From the NCBI GenBank assembly GCA_014651175.1, contig BMWJ01000010.1, forward strand, positions 228,582 to 292,581: a DNA stretch of 64,000 nucleotides, given 5' to 3'. How positions within the stretch are numbered: position 1 is the first letter of the stretch; the number at the start of each line of letters is the position of its first letter. Of the stretch, positions 25,054 through 33,878 are shown piece after piece. Below the pieces are notes generated by a model. That model was not told the origin of the DNA and searched no databases. It saw only the letters and a program-made list of their open reading frames with translations. The stretch is from Streptomyces clavifer (GTDB taxonomy: Bacteria > Actinomycetota > Actinomycetes > Streptomycetales > Streptomycetaceae). The translations under genes and the position numbers were made by a program.

Positions 25054-26613
25054 ATGCGGACCACGGGGACATGGAGCGTCGGCGCTTGCCGCCGGCTGGG
25101 CGCGGCCGGTTCGGCGGCGGCAGCGGCGGGCGGCTGGGCCGTCGGCACGCTGCCCGCCCGTGACCCGTGGGGCCTGTGGGTCCCGCACGGGCCCGTGGTG
25201 ACCGCGGCGGGTTACGCACTGGCGTACGGCGGTCTGACCCTGCTCGTCGTCTCCTGGTGGCTGTACGGCAGGGCGGGCGCCTCCGTCCGCCACTCCCTCG
25301 TCACCCTCGTCTGGTGGGCGGCCCCGTTCGTCCTGGCGCCGCCGCTCTACAGCGCCGACGTCTACAGCTACATCGCCCAGGGCGTGATGGTCTCCGAGGG
25401 CCACGACGTCTACGGCACGGGGCCCTCGGTCCTGGACCCCGCAGGGCCCGGCGGGGACGCCGCGGCGAGTGTCGGCGGCCACTGGACCGAGACCCCCGCA
25501 CCGTACGGCCCGTTCTTCCTCGTGCTCGCGCGGGGCGTGGCCTGGGCCACGGGCGGCACGATCGTGCCCGCCGTGCTGGGCCTGCGGATCGTCGCCCTGG
25601 GTGCGCTGGCCCTGATCGCGTGGGCGCTGCTGCACCTCGCCCGCGAGCACGGCCGCAGCGCGGGCGCCGCACTCTGGCTGGGGGCGCTCAACCCGCTGCT
25701 GCTCATGCACGTGGTCGGCGGCGTCCACAACGACGGGCTGATGACGGGCCTCATGCTGGCGGGTGCGGTGCTCGCGCTGCGCGGCAGATGGATCACCGGC
25801 GCGGCGCTGATCGGGCTCGCGATGATGGTCAAGTCCCCCGCGGCGGTCGCCCTGCTGTTCGTCGGCGTGGTGGTGGGCCGGGCCGCGACCGGCCCGCTCG
25901 TACGGAGGGTGGCGAAGGGGCTGCTCGGGCCCGGGCTGGTCGCCGGGGCGGTCGCCGTCCTCGCCACGCTCCTCGGCGGCACCGGGTTCGGCTGGCTGGG
26001 GACCCAGAGCGTCGCGGGGCGCATACACACCGCCCTGTCGGTCAGCAGCGACCTCGGACTGGGACTCGGCGAACTGCTGCGGCTGCTCCTCGGCACCGAC
26101 CCCGATCCGGTCAAGTCGGCCGTGCAGAACCTGGGTCTGCTGGTCGCCCTCGTGCTGATCGCCGTCCTCGCCCGACGCTCCTGGACCGGCCGCACGGAAC
26201 CGGTCCACGCCCTGGGCCTGGCGCTGCTGGTGCTGGTGGCCCTTTCACCGATGGTGCAGCCGTGGTACCTGCTGTGGGGGACGGCGGTGGTCGCGGCCAC
26301 CGCGGGTGAGGGCCGCGTCCGGAACGTGGTGGCGGTGCTGTCGGCGGCGCTCGTGTACGAGACGCAGCCCTCGGGGTCGACGCCCCCGTACGGCTTCGTG
26401 CTGGCCGGCCTCGCGTGCGTGGCCGGATTCCTGCTGCTGCGCCGCGAGGCGGCGGCCCGGGCAGCGGCCGTGGTGCCGGGACCGCGCCGGCCGGAGAACG
26501 CGGGCGGCGGCGCGGAGGAAGCGGGCGCGGACGCGGCGGAAGTGGGCGCGGACGCGGCGGAAGTGGGCGCGTGCTCGGAGGCCGACGCCTCGACCGGGGC
26601 ACGCGGGGTGTGA
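25054..26613 (+). CDS. mptB: Polyprenol-phosphomannose-dependent alpha-1,6-mannosyltransferase (MptB-like)
   Basis: 519 residues with around twelve hydrophobic segments. Conserved loops of GT-C/GT87-like actinobacterial mannosyltransferases are visible: SADVYSYIAQGVMVSEGHDVYGTGP with the acidic residues of the first external loop, LNPLLLMHVVGGVHNDGLMTGLM, and LSPMVQPWYLLWG. It would transfer mannose from polyprenyl phosphomannose to a lipomannan-type or cell-wall acceptor on the outer face of the membrane. The cytoplasmic C-terminus carries two exact copies of a 21-bp repeat (26523-26564, encoding GADAAEV). The start ATG 25054 is 7 nt from a -10 element. Confidence 0.8.
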   Translation: MRTTGTWSVGACRRLGAAGSAAAAAGGWAVGTLPARDPWGLWVPHGPVVTAAGYALAYGGLTLLVVSWWLYGRAGASVRHSLVTLVWWAAPFVLAPPLYSADVYSYIAQGVMVSEGHDVYGTGPSVLDPAGPGGDAAASVGGHWTETPAPYGPFFLVLARGVAWATGGTIVPAVLGLRIVALGALALIAWALLHLAREHGRSAGAALWLGALNPLLLMHVVGGVHNDGLMTGLMLAGAVLALRGRWITGAALIGLAMMVKSPAAVALLFVGVVVGRAATGPLVRRVAKGLLGPGLVAGAVAVLATLLGGTGFGWLGTQSVAGRIHTALSVSSDLGLGLGELLRLLLGTDPDPVKSAVQNLGLLVALVLIAVLARRSWTGRTEPVHALGLALLVLVALSPMVQPWYLLWGTAVVAATAGEGRVRNVVAVLSAALVYETQPSGSTPPYGFVLAGLACVAGFLLLRREAAARAAAVVPGPRRPENAGGGAEEAGADAAEVGADAAEVGACSEADASTGARGV

Positions 26614-26641
26614 AGGGGACGCGAGGAAGCGCACGAAAGGA

Positions 26642-26669
26642 CCGTCACTCCCGAGCGGGGGAGTGACGG
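26642..26669. terminator. Bidirectional hairpin terminator
   Basis: A perfect 11-bp stem CCGTCACTCCC / GGGAGTGACGG with a 6-nt loop between the convergent mannosyltransferase and NlpC/P60 stops. Confidence 0.8.
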
Positions 26670-26706
26670 CCCACGGCCGTGCTGAAGCGTCCGGCGTGCT
26701 TGTGAA

Positions 26707-27540
26707 TCAGAGAACGCGGACCGCGCCCGACGGCGGGTCGTAGTCCAGGGACTTCTGCACCACACCGGTGCTGGAGTTCTGGGCACCGACGAACTGGCCG
26801 CCGCCCACGTAGATCCCGACGTGGTACGCGCTGCCCGCACCGCCCCAGTACAGGATGTCGCCCGGCTGCAGGCTGTCGAGCGAGACCTGGGTGCCGAACG
26901 TCGACTGGCTCTGCGAGACGCGCGGCAGGTCGACGCCCACCGTGCGGAACGCGGCCTGGACCAGCCCGGAGCAGTCCCACGAGTTGGGGCCGGTGCCACC
27001 GGAGACGTAGGCGTCCCCGATCTGCGCCTGCGCGAACGCGACCACGGACGCCGCGGAGCCCGTGGCGTTCGAGGAGTACGACGGAGACGAGGCGGACGTG
27101 GTGGAGCCCGACGAGCCCGAGGAGGCGCTCAGGGTGGTGCGCTCGGCCGTGCGGGAGGCACGCTCGGCGGCGGCCTCCGCCTTCGCCTTCGCGGCCGCCT
27201 CGGCCTTCCTCTCGGCCTCGGCCTTGCGGACCGCCTCGGCCTTGGCCTTCTTGGCGGTCTTCGCGGCGACGGCCGCCGCGGCGTCCTCGTGCGCCTGCGT
27301 CTCCAGGTCGAGGGCGACCTGCTGCGTCGCCTGGGCGGACGCTGCGACGGTCGTGGAGAGCCCGGCCGTGATGGTGGGCATCTCGAGGGTCTGGGTGACC
27401 GGCTCGGCCTGGGCCGGTCCGGCGGCGCCGGCGACCGCGATGGTGCTGAGGACGCCACCGGCAACTCCTGCCCGCAGTGCCGTCTTCGAGGCACTCTGGC
27501 GCGGCTTCCGGTGGCTGGGTATGTGAGCGGTGTGGGACAT
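26707..27540 (-). CDS. NlpC/P60 family peptidoglycan endopeptidase (C40)
   Basis: 277 residues from ATG 27540. An N-terminal signal peptide ending AQAEP (about residue 46) precedes an Ala/Lys/Glu-rich coiled-coil stretch (about 80-130), a Ser-rich linker and the C40 domain. The catalytic Cys is in NSWDCSGLVQAAF (about 189), His in SAYHVGIYVG (about 240). It cleaves stem peptides in the cell wall. In S. coelicolor, related hydrolases are linked to germination and Crp control; here a Crp-type motif lies 240 nt upstream. A c-di-AMP (ydaO) riboswitch, common ahead of such genes, was looked for and not seen. Confidence 0.92.
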   Translation of the reverse strand: MSHTAHIPSHRKPRQSASKTALRAGVAGGVLSTIAVAGAAGPAQAEPVTQTLEMPTITAGLSTTVAASAQATQQVALDLETQAHEDAAAAVAAKTAKKAKAEAVRKAEAERKAEAAAKAKAEAAAERASRTAERTTLSASSGSSGSTTSASSPSYSSNATGSAASVVAFAQAQIGDAYVSGGTGPNSWDCSGLVQAAFRTVGVDLPRVSQSQSTFGTQVSLDSLQPGDILYWGGAGSAYHVGIYVGGGQFVGAQNSSTGVVQKSLDYDPPSGAVRVL

Positions 27541-27670
27541 GGGTACTAGCGCTATCAGGGCCTTAGGGGGCCCCGTCAAGAAACGTGTGTTGCGACACAG
27601 TTACGTTCGGAACCTGTGAATCCGCTTATTTGCGGCCCTTATTGACGCCGTAACGGGCAAAACGGTCACA

Positions 27671-27690
27671 CGTGATCAAGGTCGTGATCA
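27671..27690. repeat. CGTGATCA direct repeat
   Basis: Two exact copies of CGTGATCA separated by AGGT (12-bp period), each containing the palindrome TGATCA. They lie 131-150 bp upstream of the NlpC/P60 start and could be an operator. Confidence 0.5.
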
Positions 27691-27779
27691 CGGCGTTTCA
27701 GCAATACGCCCGAATTGCCCGTCACTTACCATCCGTTCACACGGATGGCCAAGCCCGCTTTACTTGGAGCACATGTGCA

Positions 27780-27793
27780 GTGACGCAGGTCAC
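27780..27793. promoter_or_regulatory. Crp-type binding site
   Basis: GTGACGCAGGTCAC matches the Streptomyces Crp motif GTG-N6-GNCAC exactly. On the opposite strand it reads TGTGACCTGCGTCACT, near the classical CRP consensus. It is 240 bp upstream of the NlpC/P60 gene. Confidence 0.6.
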
Positions 27794-28242
27794 AGCATGG
27801 CTCCCCCGCGAGCGGCAACCGCGCACCCGCGTCCCGAAGGGGAGCCGGGAGAGGTTGGCTTGTTGTGGCCGCATGACCTCCTGGTGGGTCAGGTCCGTTC
27901 GGCCGGAGCCCTGTCGGTGCTCCTCCGGAGGTCCGGCCCGTACGCGTGCGGCGTCGGGTCCGGGGTGACCGGTGCCCGGTCCCGGGCCGGCCGGAGGGCG
28001 CGTCGGCCGTCGGGTCCGGGGTCGGCCGGAGGGGGTCCGGCGATCCGGCCGGAGGGGCGCGGCGGACCGCGGGGCGACGCCGGGGGGTCCGCCGGCGTCC
28101 CGGCCCGGGGCCGACCGTCGATCAGGTCCGGGGCGGGGCGGCTCCGTTGTCCGCGCCCCGGACCCCCGAGTGCTCGCCCGGCGGCGCGGTCCGCGGTCCG
28201 TCCGTCCCCACGCACGCCCGGAAGTTCGTGAATGCGCGCACA

Positions 28243-28251
28243 TTGTCCACA
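28243..28251 (+). promoter_or_regulatory. Consensus DnaA box
   Basis: TTGTCCACA, the preferred Streptomyces DnaA box, sits alone in the gap about 400 bp upstream of nuoA. Confidence 0.45.
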
Positions 28252-28432
28252 TCGGTACCCGGAACCCCCTCGTCCGGGTGGGTTCACGTGCGGCCGATGC
28301 CTATATCACCCACATACCGGCCATCACCAATTTGCTTGTATCGGCTGTCCATTGGTAGTGCCACACGCCCTTGACCAGCACCGACGCCACCAGATGTCAC
28401 GTCTCGTAACCACTCGGCCGCTTCGCGTACGA

Positions 28433-28517
28433 AGATCACCGCTCATCCGGCTTCATGATCGTTCGTCAGGTGGTGGAGATCACAAAGGTGGTGGCGCACC
28501 CCGTGTCGCAGATCACA
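28433..28517. repeat. Three helically phased AGATCAC repeats
   Basis: AGATCACC at 28433, AGATCACA at 28477 and AGATCACA at 28510; the spacings are 44 and 33 bp, multiples of 11. The last copy overlaps the presumed -35 of the nuo promoter. Confidence 0.5.
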
Positions 28518-28529
28518 GGACGGCAGGCA

Positions 28530-28535
28530 TAGGAT
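28530..28535 (+). promoter_or_regulatory. nuo operon -10 element
   Basis: TAGGAT fits TANNNT; a -35 at 28506-28511 (TCGCAG) is weak, suggesting activator dependence. The predicted transcription start is near 28542, just before the Rex-type site. Confidence 0.45.
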
Positions 28536-28550
28536 GCGGGGCAGTCGGGC

Positions 28551-28568
28551 TTGTGAACTGCCTCACAT
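28551..28568. promoter_or_regulatory. Rex-type redox operator of the nuo operon
   Basis: TTGTGAACTGCCTCACAT closely matches the S. coelicolor Rex operator (TGTGAA-N4-TTCACA), with one departure in the right half. Rex represses respiratory genes, including nuo, when the NADH/NAD+ ratio is low. Its place, just after the -10, fits a repressor. The same sequence also fits the general TGTGA-N6-TCACA Crp pattern. Confidence 0.7.
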
Positions 28569-28647
28569 GTGCACGATCTTGATGAGGTGGCGAGCCGGTC
28601 GCCCGATGCGGTCCAACGGTCAAGGACGACTGGAAGGAGCGAGGAGC

Positions 28648-29007
28648 GTGAATGCCTACGCGCCCATCCTCGTGCTCGGCGCCCTCGGGGCGGGGTTTGC
28701 GATCTTCTCCGTGGTCATGGCCACGCTTATCGGCCCCAAGCGGTACAACCGGGCAAAACTCGAAGCGTACGAGTGCGGTATCGAACCCACCCCGACTCCA
28801 GCCGGAGGCGGCCGTTTTCCCATCAAGTACTACCTGACGGCGATGCTGTTCATCGTCTTCGACATCGAGATCGTCTTCCTCTATCCCTGGGCGGTCACCT
28901 TCGACGCCCTGGGGATCTTCGGGCTCGTGGAGATGCTGCTCTTCGTGCTCACCGTCTTCGTCGCCTACGCGTATGTGTGGCGCCGGGGCGGCCTGGAATG
29001 GGACTGA
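28648..29007 (+). CDS. nuoA: NADH-quinone oxidoreductase subunit A
   Basis: 119 residues from GTG 28648, preceded by GGAGCGAGGAG; an ATG at 28652 is out of frame. Three membrane helices, with the conserved PYECGIEP-type motif (here AYECGIEPTPTP) between helices 1 and 2 and MLFIVFDIEIVFLYPWAV in helix 2, are characteristic of NuoA at the junction of arm and membrane domain of complex I. It is the first gene of the 14-gene nuo operon, 79 nt downstream of the Rex-type site. Confidence 0.97.
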   Translation: MNAYAPILVLGALGAGFAIFSVVMATLIGPKRYNRAKLEAYECGIEPTPTPAGGGRFPIKYYLTAMLFIVFDIEIVFLYPWAVTFDALGIFGLVEMLLFVLTVFVAYAYVWRRGGLEWD

Positions 29008-29025
29008 GGGGCTGAGGGGCACACC

Positions 29026-29580
29026 ATGGGACTCGAAGAGAAGCTGCCAAGCGGCTTTGTTCTGACCACTGTCGAGCAGGCCGCCGGCTGGGTACGGAAG
29101 TCGTCCGTCTTCCCCGCCACCTTCGGCCTCGCCTGCTGCGCCATCGAGATGATGACGACCGGGGCCGGGCGTTACGACCTGGCCCGGTTCGGGATGGAGG
29201 TCTTCCGCGGTTCGCCGCGGCAGGCGGATCTGATGATCGTGGCGGGGCGGGTCAGCCAGAAGATGGCGCCCGTCCTGAGGCAGGTCTACGACCAGATGCC
29301 GAGCCCCAAGTGGGTCATCTCCATGGGGGTTTGTGCGTCATCCGGCGGAATGTTCAATAATTACGCCATTGTGCAGGGTGTTGATCATATTGTTCCGGTC
29401 GATATCTATTTGCCGGGGTGCCCGCCGCGCCCCGAGATGCTGATCGACGCCATCCTCAAGCTCCACCAGAAGATCCAGGGCTCCAAGCTCGGGGTCAACG
29501 CGGAGGAGGCCGCCCGCGAGGCGGAGGAGGCGGCACTCAAGGCACTGCCCCTGATCGAGATGAAGGGGCTGCTCCGGTGA
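29026..29580 (+). CDS. nuoB: NADH-quinone oxidoreductase subunit B (N2 cluster)
   Basis: 184 residues. The [4Fe-4S] N2 cluster ligands are the tandem Cys37-Cys38 ([10 protein letters not shown]), Cys103 ([10 protein letters not shown]) and Cys132 (LPGCPPRP). N2 passes electrons to menaquinone at the interface with NuoD. From codon 102 to 129 the gene uses many A/T-ending codons (15 of 28), unlike its surroundings. The C-terminus has a short Glu/Ala-rich helical tail. It ends in GTGA, shared with the nuoC start. Confidence 0.98.
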   Translation: MGLEEKLPSGFVLTTVEQAAGWVRKSSVFPATFGLACCAIEMMTTGAGRYDLARFGMEVFRGSPRQADLMIVAGRVSQKMAPVLRQVYDQMPSPKWVISMGVCASSGGMFNNYAIVQGVDHIVPVDIYLPGCPPRPEMLIDAILKLHQKIQGSKLGVNAEEAAREAEEAALKALPLIEMKGLLR

Positions 29581-30293
29581 GCGACGACCAGAACACGAAC
29601 AGCGGCCAGGTGCCCGCCCCGCGCGACGACACCGGTGAGGTCATCGGCGTACGCAAGGGAATGTTCGGCGCCGACAACGGCGGCGACACCTCCGGATACG
29701 GCGGACTCGTCCGCACCGTCACCCTGCCGGGTGCCTCGTCCCGCCCCTACGGCGGCTGGTTCGACGAGGTGGCCGACGAGCTGGAAGGGGCCCTGGAGGA
29801 ACAGGACCTGCTTCCCTCCAACGCCATCGAGAAGACGGTCGTCGACCGGAACGAGATCACCTTCCACATCGCCCGCGAGCACCTGCTCCAGGTCGCGCGC
29901 ACCCTGCGCGACGACCCGGCCCTGCGCTTCGAGCTCTGTACGGGCGTCAGCGGTGTGCACTTCCTGGGGGACAAGGGCCGCGAACTGCACGCGGTCTACC
30001 ACCTGCGGTCGCTCACCCACGGACGGCTGATCCGCCTGGAGGTGTCCGCCCCCGACAGCGATCCGCACGTCCCGTCCCTCGTCGAGGTCTACCCGACCAA
30101 CGACTGGCACGAGCGCGAGACCTACGACTTCTTCGGGCTGGTCTTCGACGGGCACCCCGCCCTGACCCGGATCATGATGCCGGACGACTGGCAGGGCTTC
30201 CCGCAGCGCAAGGACTACCCGCTCGGCGGCATCGCCGTCGAGTACAAGGGCGCCCAGATCCCGGCTCCGGACCAGCGGAGGTCGTACAGCTGA
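29577..30293 (+). CDS. nuoC: NADH-quinone oxidoreductase subunit C
   Basis: 238 residues from GTG 29577, overlapping the nuoB stop by 4 nt. The first ~60 residues are a hydrophilic extension common in actinomycetes. The core has the 30-kDa subunit signature [40 protein letters not shown]. It is fused to NuoD in E. coli but separate here. It is a peripheral-arm subunit without cofactors. Its stop overlaps the nuoD ATG by one base (TGATG). Confidence 0.97.
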   Translation: MSDDQNTNSGQVPAPRDDTGEVIGVRKGMFGADNGGDTSGYGGLVRTVTLPGASSRPYGGWFDEVADELEGALEEQDLLPSNAIEKTVVDRNEITFHIAREHLLQVARTLRDDPALRFELCTGVSGVHFLGDKGRELHAVYHLRSLTHGRLIRLEVSAPDSDPHVPSLVEVYPTNDWHERETYDFFGLVFDGHPALTRIMMPDDWQGFPQRKDYPLGGIAVEYKGAQIPAPDQRRSYS

Positions 30294-31669
30294 TGACTAC
30301 TCCCCGATCACACCCGTCTCCCGGCCACCACCCCTCGTCGGGTCCCGCCGCGGCACCCCTGTCGGACTCCCGCGACACGACCGAGGGGACCGTATATACA
30401 GTCACCGGCGGCGACTGGGACGAGGTCGTCGAATCCGCCGCCGCGTCGGACGACGAACGCATCATCGTCAACATGGGCCCGCAGCACCCGTCCACGCACG
30501 GTGTGCTGAGGCTGATCCTGGAAATCGACGGCGAGACCGTCACGGAGGCCCGCTGCGGTATCGGCTACCTCCACACCGGCATCGAGAAGAACCTCGAATT
30601 CCGGAACTGGACCCAGGGCACCACCTTCGTCACGCGCATGGACTACCTGACCCCGTTCTACAACGAGGCGGCGTACTGCCTCGGTGTCGAGAAGCTCCTC
30701 GGCATCGAGGAGCAGATCCCCGACCGGGCGACCGTCCTGCGCGTGCTCCTGATGGAGCTCAACCGGATCTCCTCGCACCTGGTGTGCGTCGCCACCGGCG
30801 GTATGGAGCTCGGCGCGACGACGATCATGATCTACGGCTTCCGCGATCGTGAACTCGTTCTCGATCTCTTCGAGCTGATCACCGGCCTCCGGATGAACCA
30901 CGCGTTCATCCGGCCCGGCGGACTCGCCCAGGACCTGCCCCCCGGCGCGGTCGACCGGATCCGCGAGTTCGTGAAGACCATGAAGAAGAACCTGCCGGAG
31001 TACGACAAGCTCGCCACCGGCAACCCCATCTTCAAGGCCCGCATGCAGGACGTCGGTTACCTCGACCTGGCCGGCTGCATGGCGCTCGGCGCCACCGGCC
31101 CGGTCCTGCGGTCCGCCGGACTCCCGCACGACCTGCGCAAGACCGACCCGTACTGCGGCTACGAGAACTACGAGTTCGACGTGCCCACCGCGGACAGCTG
31201 CGACTCCTACGGCCGCTTCCTCATCCGCCTGGAGGAGATGCGCCAGTCGCTCAGGATCGTCGAGCAGTGCCTGGACCGGCTGGAGCCGGGCCCGGTCATG
31301 GTCGCCGACAAGAAGATCGCCTGGCCCGCGCAGCTGGCGCTCGGCCCCGACGGCCTCGGCAACTCGCTCGACCACATCAAGAAGATCATGGGCACCTCCA
31401 TGGAGGCCCTGATCCACCACTTCAAGCTGGTGACCGAGGGCTTCCGGGTCCCCGCCGGACAGACGTACACCGCCATCGAGTCCCCCAAGGGCGAGCTGGG
31501 CGTGCACGTCGTCTCGGACGGTGGCACCCGCCCGTACCGGGTCCACTTCCGTGACCCGTCGTTCACCAACCTCCAGGCCATGGCGGCGATGTGCGAGGGC
31601 GGCCAGGTCGCCGACGTCATCGTCGCCGTCGCGTCCATCGACCCCGTGATGGGAGGCGTCGACCGGTGA
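30293..31669 (+). CDS. nuoD: NADH-quinone oxidoreductase subunit D
   Basis: 458 residues. After a ~55-residue Pro/Ser-rich N-terminal extension comes the 49-kDa core, beginning [16 protein letters not shown] with the conserved quinone-pocket His, then [31 protein letters not shown] and the C-terminal DPVMGGVDR. With NuoB it forms the quinone reduction site. The extension uses two successive A/T-ending codons (gta tat aca), an oddity. The start ATG 30293 overlaps the nuoC stop; the nuoE GTG overlaps its own stop. Confidence 0.98.
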   Translation: MTTPRSHPSPGHHPSSGPAAAPLSDSRDTTEGTVYTVTGGDWDEVVESAAASDDERIIVNMGPQHPSTHGVLRLILEIDGETVTEARCGIGYLHTGIEKNLEFRNWTQGTTFVTRMDYLTPFYNEAAYCLGVEKLLGIEEQIPDRATVLRVLLMELNRISSHLVCVATGGMELGATTIMIYGFRDRELVLDLFELITGLRMNHAFIRPGGLAQDLPPGAVDRIREFVKTMKKNLPEYDKLATGNPIFKARMQDVGYLDLAGCMALGATGPVLRSAGLPHDLRKTDPYCGYENYEFDVPTADSCDSYGRFLIRLEEMRQSLRIVEQCLDRLEPGPVMVADKKIAWPAQLALGPDGLGNSLDHIKKIMGTSMEALIHHFKLVTEGFRVPAGQTYTAIESPKGELGVHVVSDGGTRPYRVHFRDPSFTNLQAMAAMCEGGQVADVIVAVASIDPVMGGVDR

Positions 31670-32514
31670 CCGCGCCCAAGCAGGAAGTCAGTCTGGGGAT
31701 GCCGCAGCTCCCCGCCCCCGCCTACCCGGCCGACGTACGCGTCCGGCTCGAAGCGGACGCGAAGGAGGTGATCGCCCGCTATCCCGACAGCCGTTCCGCG
31801 CTGCTGCCGCTCCTGCACCTCGTGCAGTCGGAGGAGGGACACGTCTCCCGCACGGGCATGGCCTTCTGCGCCGAGCTCCTCGGTCTCACCACCGCCGAGG
31901 TCACCGCGGTCGCCACCTTCTACACGATGTACCGGCGCCGGCCGAGCGGCGACTACCAGGTCGGGGTCTGCACCAACACCCTGTGCGCGGTCATGGGCGG
32001 CGACGCCATCTTCGACCGGCTCAAGGACCACCTCGGTGTCGGCAACGACGAGACGACCGAGGACGGCAAGGTCACCCTCGAGCACATCGAGTGCAACGCG
32101 GCCTGTGACTTCGCGCCCGTCGTGATGGTCAACTGGGAGTTCTTCGACAACCAGACGCCGGAGAGCGCGACCCGTCTCGTCGACGACCTGATCGCCGGCC
32201 GGACCGTCGAGCCCACCCGCGGCGCGCCCCTGTGCACGTACAAGGAGACGGCCCGCATCCTGGCCGGCTTCCCCGACGAGCGCCCCGGCGCCGTCGAGGC
32301 GACCGGCGGAGCGGGCGCCGCCTCACTGATCGGGCTGAAGCTCGCCAAGGGCGAGGCCGCCCCGCAGGCCCGCGTGGTCTCACCTCGCGGCGAGGCCCCG
32401 GGCGACCGTCCGCAGAAGGGCGCCGAGCACCTCAGCTCGCACGACGCGCCGCAGCAGACCTCGGCCTCCGATCCGGATCACCCGGCCGGGCCCGCCGCCG
32501 AGGAGGGGGAGTGA
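31666..32514 (+). CDS. nuoE: NADH-quinone oxidoreductase subunit E (24 kDa, [2Fe-2S] N1a)
   Basis: 282 residues from GTG 31666, overlapping the nuoD stop. The thioredoxin-like ferredoxin domain has all four N1a ligands: Cys102 and Cys107 (CTNTLC), Cys143 and Cys147 (CNAAC). Residues after ~195 form an Ala/Gly/Pro/Glu-rich disordered tail of about 80 residues that E. coli lacks and that continues to the stop. It works next to NuoF at the NADH entry site. Confidence 0.97.
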   Translation: MTAPKQEVSLGMPQLPAPAYPADVRVRLEADAKEVIARYPDSRSALLPLLHLVQSEEGHVSRTGMAFCAELLGLTTAEVTAVATFYTMYRRRPSGDYQVGVCTNTLCAVMGGDAIFDRLKDHLGVGNDETTEDGKVTLEHIECNAACDFAPVVMVNWEFFDNQTPESATRLVDDLIAGRTVEPTRGAPLCTYKETARILAGFPDERPGAVEATGGAGAASLIGLKLAKGEAAPQARVVSPRGEAPGDRPQKGAEHLSSHDAPQQTSASDPDHPAGPAAEEGE

Positions 32515-33878
32515 TGACCTTGGCAGCCGAGATCGACCAGAACGGGACCAGCCCGGAGAAGCTCCTGACTCCCGTCCTCTCCGCCTTCTGGGACGAGCCG
32601 GAGTCCTGGACCCTGGACACCTACCGCCGCCACGACGGTTACGAGGGGCTGCGCAAGGCGCTGGCCATGTCGCCGGACGACCTCATCGCGTACGTCAAGG
32701 ACTCCGGTCTGCGCGGACGCGGCGGTGCCGGCTTCCCCACCGGGATGAAGTGGCAGTTCATCCCGCAGGGCGACGGCAAGCCGCACTACCTGGTGGTCAA
32801 CGCCGACGAGTCGGAGCCGGGAACCTGCAAGGACATCCCGCTCCTCTTCGCGAACCCGCACAGCCTCATCGAGGGCATCGTGATCGCCTGCTACGCGATC
32901 CGCTCGTCGCACGCCTTCATCTACCTGCGCGGCGAGGTGGTGCCCGTCCTGCGGCGGCTGCACGAGGCCGTGCGCGAGGCGTATGAGGCCGGGTACCTGG
33001 GGAAGGACGCCCTGGGCCCGGGACTCGACCTGGAACTCACGGTCCACGCCGGTGCGGGCGCGTACATCTGCGGCGAGGAGACCGCCCTGCTCGACTCGCT
33101 CGAAGGACGGCGCGGCCAGCCCCGGCTGCGTCCGCCCTTCCCCGCGGTCGCCGGTCTGTACGCCTGCCCCACCGTGGTGAACAACGTCGAGTCCATCGCC
33201 TCGGTTCCCGCGATCCTCAACCGGGGCAAGGACTGGTTCAAGTCCATGGGCAGCGAGAAGTCCCCGGGCTTCACGCTGTACTCGCTCAGCGGACACGTCA
33301 CCGGCCCCGGCCAGTACGAGGCCCCGCTCGGCATCACGCTGCGCCAGCTGCTCGACATGAGCGGCGGCATGCGCGCGGGCCACCGCCTCAAGTTCTGGAC
33401 CCCCGGCGGCTCCTCCACCCCGATGTTCACCGACGAGCACCTCGACGTCCCGCTGGACTACGAGGGCGTCGGCGCCGCCGGATCCATGCTCGGCACCAAA
33501 GCGCTGCAGTGCTTCGACGAGACCACCTGCGTCGTACGGGCCGTCACCCGCTGGACCGAGTTCTACGCCCACGAGTCCTGCGGCAAGTGCACACCGTGCC
33601 GTGAGGGCACCTACTGGCTCGTCCAGCTGCTCCGCGACATCGAGGCCGGCAAGGGCGAGATGGCCGACCTCGACAAGCTCAACGACATCGCCGACAACAT
33701 CAACGGCAAGTCCTTCTGCGCCCTCGGTGACGGTGCCGCCTCGCCGATCTTCTCCTCGCTGAAGTACTTCCGCGAGGAGTACGAGCAGCACATCACCGGC
33801 AAGGGCTGCCCCTTCGATCCCGCCAAGTCGACCGTCTGGGCCGACGACAAGAACGCTCACCGGGGGGTGAACGCATGA
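32514..33878 (+). CDS. nuoF: NADH-quinone oxidoreductase subunit F (NADH/FMN-binding)
   Basis: 454 residues from ATG 32514, preceded by GAGGAGGGGGA. FMN- and NADH-binding glycine-rich segments [16 protein letters not shown] and [14 protein letters not shown], plus [19 protein letters not shown], are followed by the [4Fe-4S] N3 ligands Cys356, Cys359, Cys362 and Cys402. It oxidises NADH and passes electrons to N3. The start overlaps the last base of the nuoE stop; nuoG overlaps its own stop. Confidence 0.98.
   Translation: MTLAAEIDQNGTSPEKLLTPVLSAFWDEPESWTLDTYRRHDGYEGLRKALAMSPDDLIAYVKDSGLRGRGGAGFPTGMKWQFIPQGDGKPHYLVVNADESEPGTCKDIPLLFANPHSLIEGIVIACYAIRSSHAFIYLRGEVVPVLRRLHEAVREAYEAGYLGKDALGPGLDLELTVHAGAGAYICGEETALLDSLEGRRGQPRLRPPFPAVAGLYACPTVVNNVESIASVPAILNRGKDWFKSMGSEKSPGFTLYSLSGHVTGPGQYEAPLGITLRQLLDMSGGMRAGHRLKFWTPGGSSTPMFTDEHLDVPLDYEGVGAAGSMLGTKALQCFDETTCVVRAVTRWTEFYAHESCGKCTPCREGTYWLVQLLRDIEAGKGEMADLDKLNDIADNINGKSFCALGDGAASPIFSSLKYFREEYEQHITGKGCPFDPAKSTVWADDKNAHRGVNA

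Larger units (their letters stand above)
27541..28647. other. Large regulatory intergenic region between nlpC/P60 and nuoA
   Basis: 1,107 bp with no gene I can support; frames here are low-complexity Arg/Gly/Pro. Contents, left to right: direct repeats CGTGATCA at 27671-27690, an 8-bp-stem palindrome at 27730-27749, a Crp-type site at 27780-27793, a GC-rich repeated block at about 27950-28060, a DnaA box at 28243-28251, phased AGATCAC repeats at 28433-28517, the nuo promoter and a Rex-type operator. Confidence 0.7.

Noticed and set aside
27541-27960. A c-di-AMP (ydaO) riboswitch ahead of the NlpC/P60 gene
   Set aside because: Such switches often precede these genes, but the characteristic conserved stretches were not present on the minus strand.
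27764-28231. 155-codon plus frame in the nuo upstream region
   Set aside because: It is an Arg/Gly/Pro-rich frame without a ribosome site, consistent with random open frames in GC-rich DNA.
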